Positions 48,083 through 60,700 of a stretch of 64,000 bases of DNA are shown here, in pieces. The stretch is taken from contig FN649727.1 of assembly GCA_000310025.1 (NCBI GenBank), positions 4,321,784 to 4,385,783 of the forward strand, given 5' to 3'. The position numbers and the translations under genes were made by a program. The notes under the pieces were generated by a model. It saw nothing but the letters and a program-made list of their open reading frames with translations, searched no databases and was not told the DNA's origin. Numbering within the stretch: the first letter of the stretch is position 1; each line of letters begins with the position of its first letter. This stretch comes from Ectocarpus siliculosus (Eukaryota; Sar; Phaeophyceae; Ectocarpales; Ectocarpaceae).

Positions 48083-50524
48083 AGGACAACCGAATAGCGG
48101 CGCACGCGTTCTCCTCGGGCGATCGTGTCGATGATTTGTCTGCACCATGTATTGGGCGGGACTCGTCGTGTGAGGAGGCAGGCGGGTGTGGCGGGTGCGG
48201 GTACAAGCAGGCCTGTCTTCGTTGTGTGGGGCAGCTACCTACCACTCCGGTGGGTACAGATGTGGGTAAGACCTTGTATCGGGGAGACTTTGTTCCAGAG
48301 GGGACGACTAATGTGTCAACAAAACGTAAACAAAGAGGCACATGGGCTGATCTTGTCGGCCTACATAGATTTTTAGACACGTAAATAATCCGGGCTTGGT
48401 GTCCACCACAAAAAGTACATGCGTGTGCTGTCTGGTGGTATATGACACTACTAATCCTGGTGTGGTCCGACCTTTTGAGCGATAGACTGGGTGGTACCCA
48501 ACTTTTTTTCCGCGGACGACAGTGGGATGGCGGTGGCAACATCGGGAGTGCGCGTGTATGAATTTTCGGGTAGACTGTTGGTGGTGGCGGAGCTCGGTCT
48601 CGCTGTTATGTCCTTTTTGCCGCCTATGATGGGGTGTTGCGGCTCCGGTGCGGTTTTGTGCCACGTGTCTATACTTGCGTTCGGGTCCGGCTGTCCGGCT
48701 GGCTGGCTGGCTGGGGCGGGCTTAAGTTTCGATCAGATCGTTGTTACCCCCCCCACCATTTTTGCGGGCTAGGGTATGGTGGGGAGTAGCTGGTCGAATC
48801 AAAGAGCGCTGGTTTTGCAGAGGTTTGTCGTGAGGAAAGAGAACAAATTACCACCAACCTGAAACAGTTCCCACACGACCAAGTGTGGAAGATTTGAGGA
48901 GCACTGCATGCGTGGATCGGGCTTCGTGAGGCGAAACCTTTTATGATGCCTTACTCATGGTTAGACCCCGATGAGACTGGTGAAACGCAGGCCACGTGAG
49001 GAGCGTTCAAACTGGTGTTGCCCTGGATTTTGGTGTTGAGGTTTTGGGACAGGGATCGGATCGTTCGGGCAAGACAATACAGAAAAATAAGAAATGTTCT
49101 TGAGCACGAATGATTTCCACGCAACTGGTCGTCCTCGTAAAGCTGGTTGTAACCGCGCCACATCCGAGGTCCCGGTGGTCTTGCTCTCTGACACACACGA
49201 AAGACGACCGAATGAGCCACCAGAACCCCGGATGAATCGAAGCGTAGAGGTAGGAAGACACAAAGCGTTGGTTGCGGAGCTCGTGATTGGAGCGGCGAGT
49301 GAAGGACCATTCCATGGTAGCGGGTTGTACGTTCTAAACTTCCAGACTTGTGTGAGAGGAAGGGAATGCGGGCGCTCTCACCGCACCCTTGACACGGGTG
49401 GCTGATGTTCCCGCATACGCATCAGAAGAAAAACATGAGAACCAATTTCAATATTTCAGTTAAATTTCCACGATGTTGCTGGCACTACGACGAGAACCGT
49501 TTATCTTGGGGCAACGTCAGTCGATAGTCTAGGCACGTGCATATCTCTTTCGCCCCCGAAGCCTCACGAAAAGGTAGTGAAGTCTTAAGAAACCACCCTC
49601 CCACCCCACACTTGGCACTCGGTGCAGCGTTTATTTCATGCAACCCCCCCCCCTCCCGGCGCTGAGAGAGCTCTTGACCCGGGGGGCGAAGTACATCAGT
49701 TCAGGCGAGGCCCTCTAGCCGCCGCTGGACGCCTCACATATTCCAAGACTTGCATTTTATCCGCATTAAGCAAGGGTAGTAGTTTTATCGCACCCTCCTC
49801 GTCCCGCTTGAACATCCTCGCGCGAAACCAGGCCTTTCGCTCTCACTGACTGCCGATCTAAGTACGCGAACCGACCATCGTCTCAGCTTGAAGGTCCTTT
49901 CAATGACATCAAGGGTTATCCACATACTTTCGTGGTCTGTAGTTGCACGTGGCAGGTGTTCAAAGTGCCTCACAATGCGAAGGGGGCATCAAAGGGGTGG
50001 CGAGAGGCAGGAGGTAGACTGCCAGTAGCAAAAGGGGTGACTCTGACTGAGCTGTTGCTGATAAACCTCGAGTTCTGGGCTACAAATATGTCTACAGTAC
50101 ACAAATCGTGTACAGCACACATACATGTAGGCCCACAAACAACACACATGTCTAGGCCTACATAATATCAGTAGTCTAGGCCACATAGTCTCGATAGATG
50201 GTTGTCGGATATAGACAACGAAGGAATGACCTTGATCCAATCATTAACCGCCGTCTCATCTCCTCCTCACTTCTAAGTTTTTGTCTGTTCCCGACTGCAA
50301 TGAGCATCCTCGCTACAATAGTCCTACAGGCCAACTACGACAACCTCCCAGCGACGTGGGCAGCGCGCGCCCGAGGGGTGGCAAACTAAACGGCAAAAAA
50401 CATCTTCGCACATATGCATACGATACGTTATCTCAGGCCTATCATCGATCGAACAATATCCCCCCCCGCGTGTATCGCACCAAAAACTGTTGGTGCAAAT
50501 AATAGCAAAATATTGTGTGAAGAG
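48083..50524. other. Intergenic between two convergent genes
   Basis: About 2.4 kb between the ends of the inositol dehydrogenase gene (plus) and the RCC1-discoidin gene (minus). It should hold both 3' untranslated regions. No exon or mobile element is recognised. Confidence 0.45.
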
Positions 50525-51696
50525 TTACCCCACTGGCGACACTCTTGGTTTACCCTTCGTGGCCAAGTTCGTGTTCCTCCTACTACCTAATGGCGGCTTT
50601 CCGGTGGCCTTCCTTCTTGTCGTGGTGCTGCTCCCGCTGCTGGAGTAGCTGGAGTAGCTGCCGCTCCCGGTGGTAGAAACGCCGCTGCTTGTCGTTGTCG
50701 AGGACCCCACGCTCCCGCCCGATCGATCCGTGCTTCCACCCCGCCCTGCCCTGCCGATGCTTGTGTTGCTGCCGGTGTTGCTGCTGCCACCCTCTCCCGT
50801 AGAGAAGCTACTACTGCCGCCTCTCCCCGACGACGTTGTGGACATACTCGAATTGCTCGCCGTCGTGGCGCTAGAGTTGGACGAGCGCGAGGAAGAGAGG
50901 CTGCCCCCCAGCTTCCCCACGTGGTACTCCCGGTTCGCCCGCTTTTCGTCGTCGTCGTCGTCGTCGCTGGCGCTGGAAACGGTGCCGTCTTCGGAACCGG
51001 TCCCGCCTTTCTTTTTTCCCTTCTTCCATCTGACGTTGTTGCCCCTTCCGCTACCGCCGCTATCGCCACCCCCCATCTCGGAATCGTCGTCCGTCCCGGT
51101 GGTTGTGGAGCCCCCGACCGAACCCTGGTACACGCACGTGTGCGTGTGAACGGAGTGGGGGGGGGATGGGGGGATGGGTATTTGTTGTGATTTGTGGTCC
51201 TGCAGAACAAGCACTGGAATACCGCTACTACTCCGGGTGTTCGCCGGGTGAGGAGGAAGGTTATACCCTACACGCAGTTCTTGCAAGCGATGGTGCCGCG
51301 ATACTGAGGGACTGAAACAACTAAGCAATACGTTTCCGGGGGCACTATGCTCTTAGTCGTAAACAAAATGAAATCAAGGCCAACTGTATGTACGTCGGAA
51401 AAAAAACGCTGTTACATTTTCAGATTTCTCTCCAGGTATTCAGGCCCGGCTTCGGTTTATTCGCGGCTGGTGTTGTGTCGCGGGAATAATACCTGGAGGG
51501 GAGCGAAGAGCTTGGACACTTTTCCCCGGACGTTGCTGATAATCCCGGTGCTCTTCTTCACCGGGCCCTGGTAAACGAGATCTGGCTTTTCCCTGTCGAA
51601 GAGGAACTGCGCTATGTTCGACAGACGTTGCAGGCTGCCGCCCGGCCCCAGTGGCAGATCTCGCAGTTCATCTCGGAATTCCTGGAAGCGCCGAGT

Positions 51697-51727
<31 letters not shown>

Positions 51728-54700
51728 GTCGCGGAGGGGCACGGAACATGAGGCTGGGGGATGGGGGCTACAAGAGAGGCTAGAGTTTGGGGTTACCGCT
51801 GCTGCTGTTCTACGCATGGTGTTATCCTCTAAAGTTAGCTCCTTGTGCAAGAAAGGCACGTGCTGTATTTGCCCTCCTGCCGTTGCGGCCTAACCCGCTC
51901 GTTGCCGTGTTTTGCGGTGCATGCACGTGTTTCTTGTAAAGCCTCGTTCCTGATTATCTTTTCGACGTTATAGTCCTCGCATACGTGGAGAGACAGAAAG
52001 CGCGCGCGCGCGAGAAGGCGGCCGGAGCTCTAAGGGCGCGGGCCGGGAATAACAGGTGTCTAGTCAGACCCTGGCTCCCCCCAAAACCTCTACCACAACA
52101 CATCAAACCCAAGGCCCTCACGTGCTTCATGGCGCAAATTTCGCAGAGGGAGCCGGCTTTACACAGCAGACAGCCCTGCTCAGGGGTTGCCGGTGGCGAG
52201 GTCGTTGAACGGCGATTATTACAGGTCACAGAGACACAGTACATACAACCGACGAGTCAGGCAGGCATTCAAAACCTTCACACCGCAGGGCGGATGTGTC
52301 AGAAAAGGCGGGTGGAGGGAAATATTTGTGACAAACAGTGTAACACAGCTGGAGAGGTAGTTGAACAGCCTACTATCTGCAGCAACTCTAAGAACAGATC
52401 CACCGGAGAAGGATGGGTCATGGGGAAACGATAATGGTCACAGGTACCTTCAGGCAGTCTCGAGGCCCGATCCCAACTTCGACGGCATGACAGCGTCACA
52501 GATAGCTCAACACACAGAGGGGTCAACGGTGCCTCTTCAAAACATTCTCACCCTACTTCTCCTTCCCTGCGCCTACCCCAAATAGCCCTCTCCCCCATAG
52601 TCCTCGAATCCTTTTCTTTCTCCCACCTTGATGGCATCCCCTCTACCCCACTGGTCGTACGCGGCGAAGAAGGTCTCGAACTCCCTGAGCACCTCCGCGT
52701 TGAAGGCGTCTGCCTGCACGGCTCTCTTGTACACCGTCTCCACGTCGGCCGAGTCCTGCATCGCTGCCATGACGGCGGTGGTCACGTACTTGCCGGCGCA
52801 GCAGTGCGTCACCTTTCCGGGGGAACGCCTTGCCCCCGTCGTGCCGAACACTTCCACCTTTATTCCGGAAGGAAGGAAGGAGGGGGAGGCGAGGGGCAGG
52901 GGGGGGGGCGCAGTCTGGAAGTGTCTTGCTTGCATGGGATTTGTGCAGCCAGGCACAGCACGACCAGCGGTTCCACCTATCCATGAGAGGACGACAGTGA
53001 GAGCTGCAGATTTCACTTCGTTGACTCTCGGGTCTGCATCTCGAGCAACGGTCGCAGCACGCCAGGCCTGTTCCACGACAGGCATATGCCACTTAAGTAC
53101 GCACACGGCCAAGTCCACGGATTGTTGAAGGAGCACAGCTCGGGGATGCGTCTTCACCCTACCGGCACAACCATCGGTTCGATTGTCGCGGTGTCTGACC
53201 TGCGCCATATGGAGGAAGTCAAACCCTTGCAACTGGACGCGCACGTAGCGCGCCATTGTTTGGTCTGGGCACCTCCAAACCAAGCACCTTTGCTCCTAGC
53301 AAACGGCAGCAAAGAAGGTGAGAAACCGTGGGGGGGAAGGGGGCGCGTGGAGGTCAGGTCTGTCCATCCATACCTTGGCCTTTTCCTCCGCCTGACTACT
53401 TCCTCTTTGTCGTGCGTTTTCTGGGTATACCGCGCGAGAATTGTGTGTTACAATTAGGGACTCGATGTATGGCACCAATGTGCATGAAAGTCACAGCCCG
53501 TTGCACGTAGCAGCCGGACCAGGGCATCGACCGATCTCTGTGTTGGTAAAACGTGCCTCCTTGAAGTGAGCACGAGCGACGGCAGTGTTCATGGCGTCCA
53601 GCAGAGCCGCCCCGCCAACGTCATCCTTGAAAGGCTCCTGGGAGGCCATCACCCAGCACGGAAAAAGCCTCTTCGCGTAAAAGTTGCGCTCCATGGATGG
53701 ATCCTTGGGCTCGTCGCACCTGTTCCAGATCTTGATACATAAGTACGGGCATCGAAGATGTAAGGAGATGTCGGATCTACTCGCAGGTTCGGATTGGTCG
53801 AGTGAAAGGGAGGGTTATCGTGTAGATACGGATAAAAACTGGCGAGGATTCGCGAGGTCAGCGTGGGTGTTCGTTCCGTACCGCGCACGAAGGTCTGTAT
53901 GTGGGGGGCACCGGCATATGGCTTGTCTCATTGAAAGAATTTACCTTTTAATCCACAAATCTCTCGAAACCAAGGAAAATGGTTCCATTTCTGGCCGCTA
54001 AAAGCTCTCAACATGGGTGTACAAGGTCTGCCATTCGCCCCTTCCCCTTCCGAAAGCGCCCCTCGCCTTGGTTCTAACACTTTTATCCATGTTCCCGTCA
54101 GTTTTCACTTGCTCCCCGCCCTTAGAAACGTCGCTGGCATTGGCCTGCGTCGTTGATAACGTGCTTTCTCGCACATTTCGGGGAACCTGATACAACTACA
54201 ACACGAGCACAGCAGTAGTCCTGTATATTGCGGGCAATGTGCAGAAAGCGCAGCAACTTCAGGATTCTGGAGTCAGGAGCCTAAAAAATATCCAATTTTC
54301 CAGCGCCTAAGAACTTAGCCTCACCCCACACTTGAACTTACACAGAAGAAGCCGCTGCACAGCTACCCCGCTGAGGAAATAAAGACCGTGCCTCGGGCAA
54401 GAGACGCAGTTGGTGGTACGGTAGAAATGTGTCGATCCCGCGGTTTACCGCATATGAAAAAACAGCAAACGTTAGCAAGGACGCTTTCCGCCAATACCTT
54501 CACTTGGTGCACGTGCACCAGCTGCCCCAGGTCTACCTCCCACCACCCCTGGGGGTCCTGCTGCGTGCAGGAGCACTTGCGGTAGTGGTCTCCGGACCGG
54601 TCCCCGTCGACCGCCATTCCCGCGCTCAGGCCGTCGTACACGCTGCTCTGGCGAGAGGGACGGCCCATGGCCAGGTTCTTGGGGCTCACGTATAGGCAGG

Positions 54701-57700
54701 TCACCAACTATGCGTTTGTAGCGCACAATTTTTCATAGAAACGAGTCAGGTTTGTAAGAAACGGTGGTGCGATGGGCCATCAAGACTGGAAATGTGGGCG
54801 TTCAAGGAAGAGGGGGGCGGGGAGGGGGGGGGGGGACTGGTGGATCGCAAGGCTCCTGACGGACGCTCACGGACAAAACTCATCTCCTGCCATCCCTACT
54901 ACGCACGTCCCTCCTCCCTCTTCCGCTGGTAACGCTGAGTTACTCCGCTGCCACCGAGTACAAGCGTAAGAACCTGTCGCCTACTTATGAATAAGCAGGA
55001 ACAACAATGATGAATGTTGTAGGTGTGACAGGGTCCTGGTGATCACGGACGGGTCCCGCCGCTCCTGACCTGAGGAAAGTTGGCAAACTTTGTCGAGCGA
55101 GGCAGGCCGAGGCAGCCGTCGCGGTTGCTCCCCCACGTGTAGAGCTCCCCGTCCATCGTGCAGCAACAGCTGTGCCCATACCCGGCAGACACCTACCGTT
55201 TCAAGGACGCTTTGTGAAACGAGTACCCGGTTGTCGGCGTTCACAGAAATGGACAAAGCAAGACGAATCGTATCGTGCCAAACACGAGCCGGAGGAAATA
55301 GCCGACCGCCTCCTCAAATGTGGTACACTATGCAACCCTGCCGCATCTTGCAGTCATCGTACGAGCCAACAAGACCGCATTTAAGGTGCCAAAAAACTGC
55401 TGTCGCCGGCGGCTACTGACGTAGCCACATACTACAACGTGCTGGACGTGCGTGCTCCTGCTGATTCTACTGCGTATGTACTTGCCTGCCTACCTGCCTA
55501 CCCCACGTGGTAGCAGCCGCAGATCGAGTAATACCATGCAGTGAGGAATTGCCGCTGAGAAGCTGTAATCACCTGCTTGACCATGACTTCATCCAGGCCC
55601 ATGGTGGGCTTGAAGGCTGGACAGAAGGTTCCGAGAACGTTTGTGGAGCCGGCTTGATACACCCGCCCTCCCCTTAGAGCCTTCGCCCGGCCCTCACCCT
55701 CGCCCTCGTGTGCCTCTCGGACCGCCGTCAGCGCCTAGATGGGAAGGGGGCACAGATGTTAGGGGGGTGCACACTCACTACCACCTGGGCAGGGGGGGGG
55801 GTGGAGGGGGAAGAGGGCGTGCTCATGCTTTGCTTGCTTGGTAAAAATTGGTTGTTTTGAACACATCCCTTGGAGTGGATACGTCCGAGGTTCGGTGGAG
55901 GGCGGGCGGGGGGAGGGCTCTCTCTACCGCCCTCTTCCGGCCAATTAAATGCTTGGTTTGCCTCCAACACTCCGTGTTGGTTGTCGTGTATCCCATGTTT
56001 CGGTCATTCACCCTCTGGCTCTCTCACTTGTAGTCTGTACCGGCCTTACGGACACCTACCGTGAGAGTGTGAGCCATCGTACACCTTCACAGCACGTTTG
56101 CTCCACGGCCAAGAGGCTACCGATTCTGAAAAAGATTGTTTTGGAACGATGTCTGTGACAGTTTCCCTTGCACACATCGATCGGTTTTCTCCCCCTTTTG
56201 GTTGCATAGTTGTCCAGCTTCGAAATATAGCCTAAGGGGCGCGCGATCACTTGCACTTCTTTACGGCACGCACAGCACACCGATCGCACAAGCTACCACC
56301 ACCTTACTATGTTTACTAGTTTCGTTCTGACCAGAGTGTGCGAGTTCCCGCAGCTAACCGCCCCGATCCTCTGCCCTCCCGTCGCCAACGACTCCACGAG
56401 CACCGGCTCGTACTGGGGACCGAGCCTCTCCTCTCCCAGCCCAAGCCTCCCGCCGTCTCCGCAGCCCCAGATGAACAGATGTCCCGATGCTGTCACGCAC
56501 GCCGTGTGAGCCGCACCGCAGCTGATCTAGATTGTACGAAAGTGTGGACACGACCGCGTGGTGCACACGGCGAATTATCGAAGCGAGAAGGGGGTAGGGA
56601 AGAGCCTACGGGCATCACAACGTGTATCATGTGCAAAGATATTTTTGTTGTACAAGAGGGTAACGACATGATTGCTGCATGAGGGCGACGCTGTGAGATT
56701 TACGCAAGGTCTCAAGGGCTGGAAGGAATCCCTTTTCAGTTTTTGGCATAAGCGTGGGGATGCCAGTGCCAAGGTCACCCTTACGGGAAAAGAGGCCTCG
56801 AACAAACGGTGTTGCACGCCCCAGTCGGTCCGTGTGCAGAGAGGCAGCGCCTTTTGGCTGCTGCCTCGTTGCATGTTTTTCACCTCCTTAACCTTGGTAG
56901 GCGAATCGACCATCACCCTGGTGGGCACGCTGCAGTACACGTCCCTATCCACCATGCCGAGCCCAAGCTGGTGTGGGCACACAAGATAGACGCAGGCAAG
57001 AACAGCAGAACCACCCAGATAAGCGGTAGCGGGGGGTCGAAAGAGCGCTAGCGTGTGGAGAGGACTATAGCTACCTTTCAGAACAGGGTGTCTCGCGTAA
57101 GGGCCTAAATTAACTCGACTCGCGGTCGATCGATCGACCGATCGATTCGTTATTTCGCCTGCTGTAACGCCGAACAAGACGACGCTATGTAACAAGTGAA
57201 CGCGAAAATACTTCTCGACAATCAAGAACGGTGCCATGTACCCGAACAAGAGTCCTCCACCTCTCCAGGAGAGCGGCCCCGACGCCGCCATCTGAACGAC
57301 GCAATTGCTACCTGCTAAGAACGCCTACGCCACGCGCAGCAGCACGTCATGCCGAGGTAAGAAAAGGCGGTACACGTAGGGTTGGTTCCTTCAACGGCGA
57401 CGGCGAAGACAGCCTCCATGACACGGAGAGAGAATCTAAGAATCTACCTTTCCTGTGGCAGCGCTCCCCCAGGTATACACTCTGCCGGATGTGGTGATGG
57501 CGCTGCTGTGGTTGTACCCGGCACTGGCCCTCAAGACGGGTCTCCCGGAGAACGCTTGTATGACGGTGGCAGCGGCGGCGTCAGCCTGTCCGAGTGTTAT
57601 TGCTGCTGTTATTGTTGTTGTTGTTGTTTCTGTGTCTTGTTGCTAGTCAAGATGATGTTGTTGGTGTTGTTTTTTTGTGATCCGCTACCTGAGTATGGAA

Positions 57701-60700
57701 AATTCGCGTCGGGTTGAATAAAAACAAACAGAAGAGCTAAAACGTGCACTGGTACCTGCTAGATCGTCTTAAAAAACAGCTGTAGCTGGAGGTTCTCACA
57801 AAACACAACGGCATGGTTTTACCCTGTGTATGCTTGCAATTGTTTGTACTCCTAAACTATTGCAAATACTTCGAGTTGTAAGCTTTATGACGGGCAGGGG
57901 GCCAGGTAAGGGCTGTTTACCGGTAGCGAAGATCAAGAACGCATACCTTGCAAAGCCTTGCTAAGCACAGGCGGTGACCACGCGATCACGCACCTGAGGG
58001 TTTCCCCCCTGCGAAAGGTCAAGCCCTAAACGCCCGCTCGCACCGACGCCCCACGTGTAGAGCTGTCCCGACCTGTGCACGAGAAGCACGTGGTTCGCTC
58101 CGGCCGATATCGCCACCGCTGCATCATTCGCCTACCGTGCGTGGTGGGGGTCGGTGTTGGCGGTGTGTGGTGATGCCGGCAGCGGCGTTGGTGGTGGCGT
58201 CACTGAGGTCGCTGTCGCAACGGGTGATCATACTGTTGAAATTTACGCCTGTACGGGTATCCGTTCGTAACGTCTGGACAGGTGTGCGAGGCAGCCAAAG
58301 CGCTGGAAGAAAACCCCACGCAGTTTGTTTCACCCTCTAGGTAGCGTTTGGAACTCTCCTTCGAAGGAACGAAGCACGACCCCTGCCCCTCCCCGTCTTA
58401 ATATATTCCTCCCGCCTTTGCTCTGCCACACGGAAGGCCGCAATCAGTCGGTTTCGACCTACGTTCATTTGCATAAAAAGAAAATGATTCATCAGTCGTT
58501 TTCTCGCCAATTACGTCTCTCGCCAAGATCTGAGCCAAACCGTGTGATGAATGCCCCAACCAGATATTGCTGCCATTCTAACGGGAGTGGGTACTCTCTT
58601 CAGAAGGGATGGAACGGTACCCTTGCCTCCCCCCTTGTCCTCGTGCCTTGCCCTTTCCCACAAACTCATCTTCGCCCTCGCCCCGACTTGCGTGACCTGC
58701 GTCTCCAGTCTCGATCCGCTGTCAATCCCGTGATATAACGGTACCACGACGTCCGACAGCGGCGTCTTGTTTGATTTGCAGCATTGGATACATACCAACG
58801 CCCGCCAGTCTAAAATTGACACCGGCAAGTGCTTGGCCAAATGACCCACCCACTCACCCGTGGGCTGCGCATTTCTGCCGCCCTCTCCGTAATGCCACCC
58901 AGGTTAACTTGGAGGCTGTTCCCGCGAGGGGTGAAGACGGGACTTGCGTCGTCTCGGGCCTTTGCCATCCGCTCCCGCCATTGACTGTACACGTGCTCCC
59001 CCCTATTGTGTGTGTTTTTTACAACCGGGCGTGGTGGGCGCGTGTGGTTCTTAGCCAAACAAACGTCGACCGCACTAGCTGGCTAGCCAGTAACAGGGCG
59101 CCGTGTGTCGGTCTGTGTTCTAGATAGATACGTGTGCACAACCACCACAGGTTGGGACCCTTGTATCGATTGGCGGGGCAACGAGCGGGGGGGCAGGCCC
59201 TGTCGGCCGCCGTGTTGTCAGTGGCGTGATCCATCCAGAGTCCAAGGGCAAGATGTTTTTTTTTTCGTGCTGTCGCTGCGTGAGAAACCCGCCGCACGCA
59301 AGTGGGTGAACGCGCCCGCACAAGGTACGCCGCCAGTGAGCTGAGACTATGCTTACGTCGTGTTGCTTCGGGGCTTATCGTTCTCGTTTTTCCCGTCTTG
59401 GTGGCTTCGGCAAACTTGAACGGGCTCACCTGGCGTATTGAGAGCCCAAGCCGGCCTCCTCGTTGGCTTTCTTTATTGCCGCATCCTCGGCCTGTATCTC
59501 CCTGAGGGGGGCCCACATTTCCTCGATCTCCAGCCGCAGACTCTTGCCCATCACGTTCTTCCCCTTTTCGTACATCTAGTTCTCCGTCGGGGTCGTTGTC
59601 GTCGTCGTCATCGTCGTCGTCGTTGTTGTTGTTGCGAGGGTAACACACAACGGGCGACGTAAGAGGGAAACGAAGATGGCACAGGAAGTGGGTGCAGGTG
59701 GTTCCTGAAGAGCGCAGCATGCGTGACTCGAATTTCGTTCCGAACACCCTTGGTGCAACGAACAGAAAAAGGTTGACTGACCATGCCTACAATGCCTACA
59801 ATGCCTACAATGTATCCCTGAGAGGGGAACGGGGAATGCGAAGAGTTGCGTTCATGCTACGACGTAGAAACTGCGCCGACAAGCGGATTCTTCGCCAAGA
59901 AACGACCATTTGCACTCCTGATGCTTTCCTTCCACGGCAAAGCCCCACGTCCCTGCGACGACCGACTGCAATATCGAACTCAGGTACGTGAGCACTCGTG
60001 ACTGATCCCCCCCCTCCCCCCCCCGGTGTTTATCATCGGGGTTGGGTTTTCGTCGCTTGGCAACAACGCTGCAACACATGCCGATCGCTTCGTGAGCTCG
60101 ACAACCAGCTTCGTGAGTTCGACAACCAGGTCACAGCTTTTTTTTGCCTTTTTTTTATTGCGGTAACCATATGGTGGTCGAGTAGATCATGCTGTGCGGG
60201 GTCGAGGACCCTCACTCCGGGCAAGGGGGATGACCGCACCACGTTGTGTTAAAATGGTCAAGCATCCTCGAGGCAGTTGCACAGTGCTTACAACTGTCTC
60301 TGGTTGTGAAAGCACCAGAAAATAAATTAGGTCATGCGCAGCTGTCATCCGTATGCAAGGAAGTAAGCACAAGATGCCGAATACCTTTAGCAGGATGCAG
60401 CGCACCCTTCATACGACTCGCCGAATCCCTCACGGCGCTTCGCGCTTGGTGATGTGAGAGTCTGGCCCGGTGAGAACCCGGCGTGCTCCGTCCCGGCTTT
60501 GTAGGGATTCGAGGTCAATGGTCTAACGACTACGGCATGCACGACTACGAGTACCCCCCCCCCCCCCCTCCCTGCCCCCGCTAACCTCCGCACTAGCCAC
60601 GCGGGCGCCCCCCAGCGATTAATGTTTGGCATGACAGTCAACCCGGGGTCGTATCAATGGAAAACACCCACATGCAGAGTCTCGAGCTCCAGTTGGCGGA

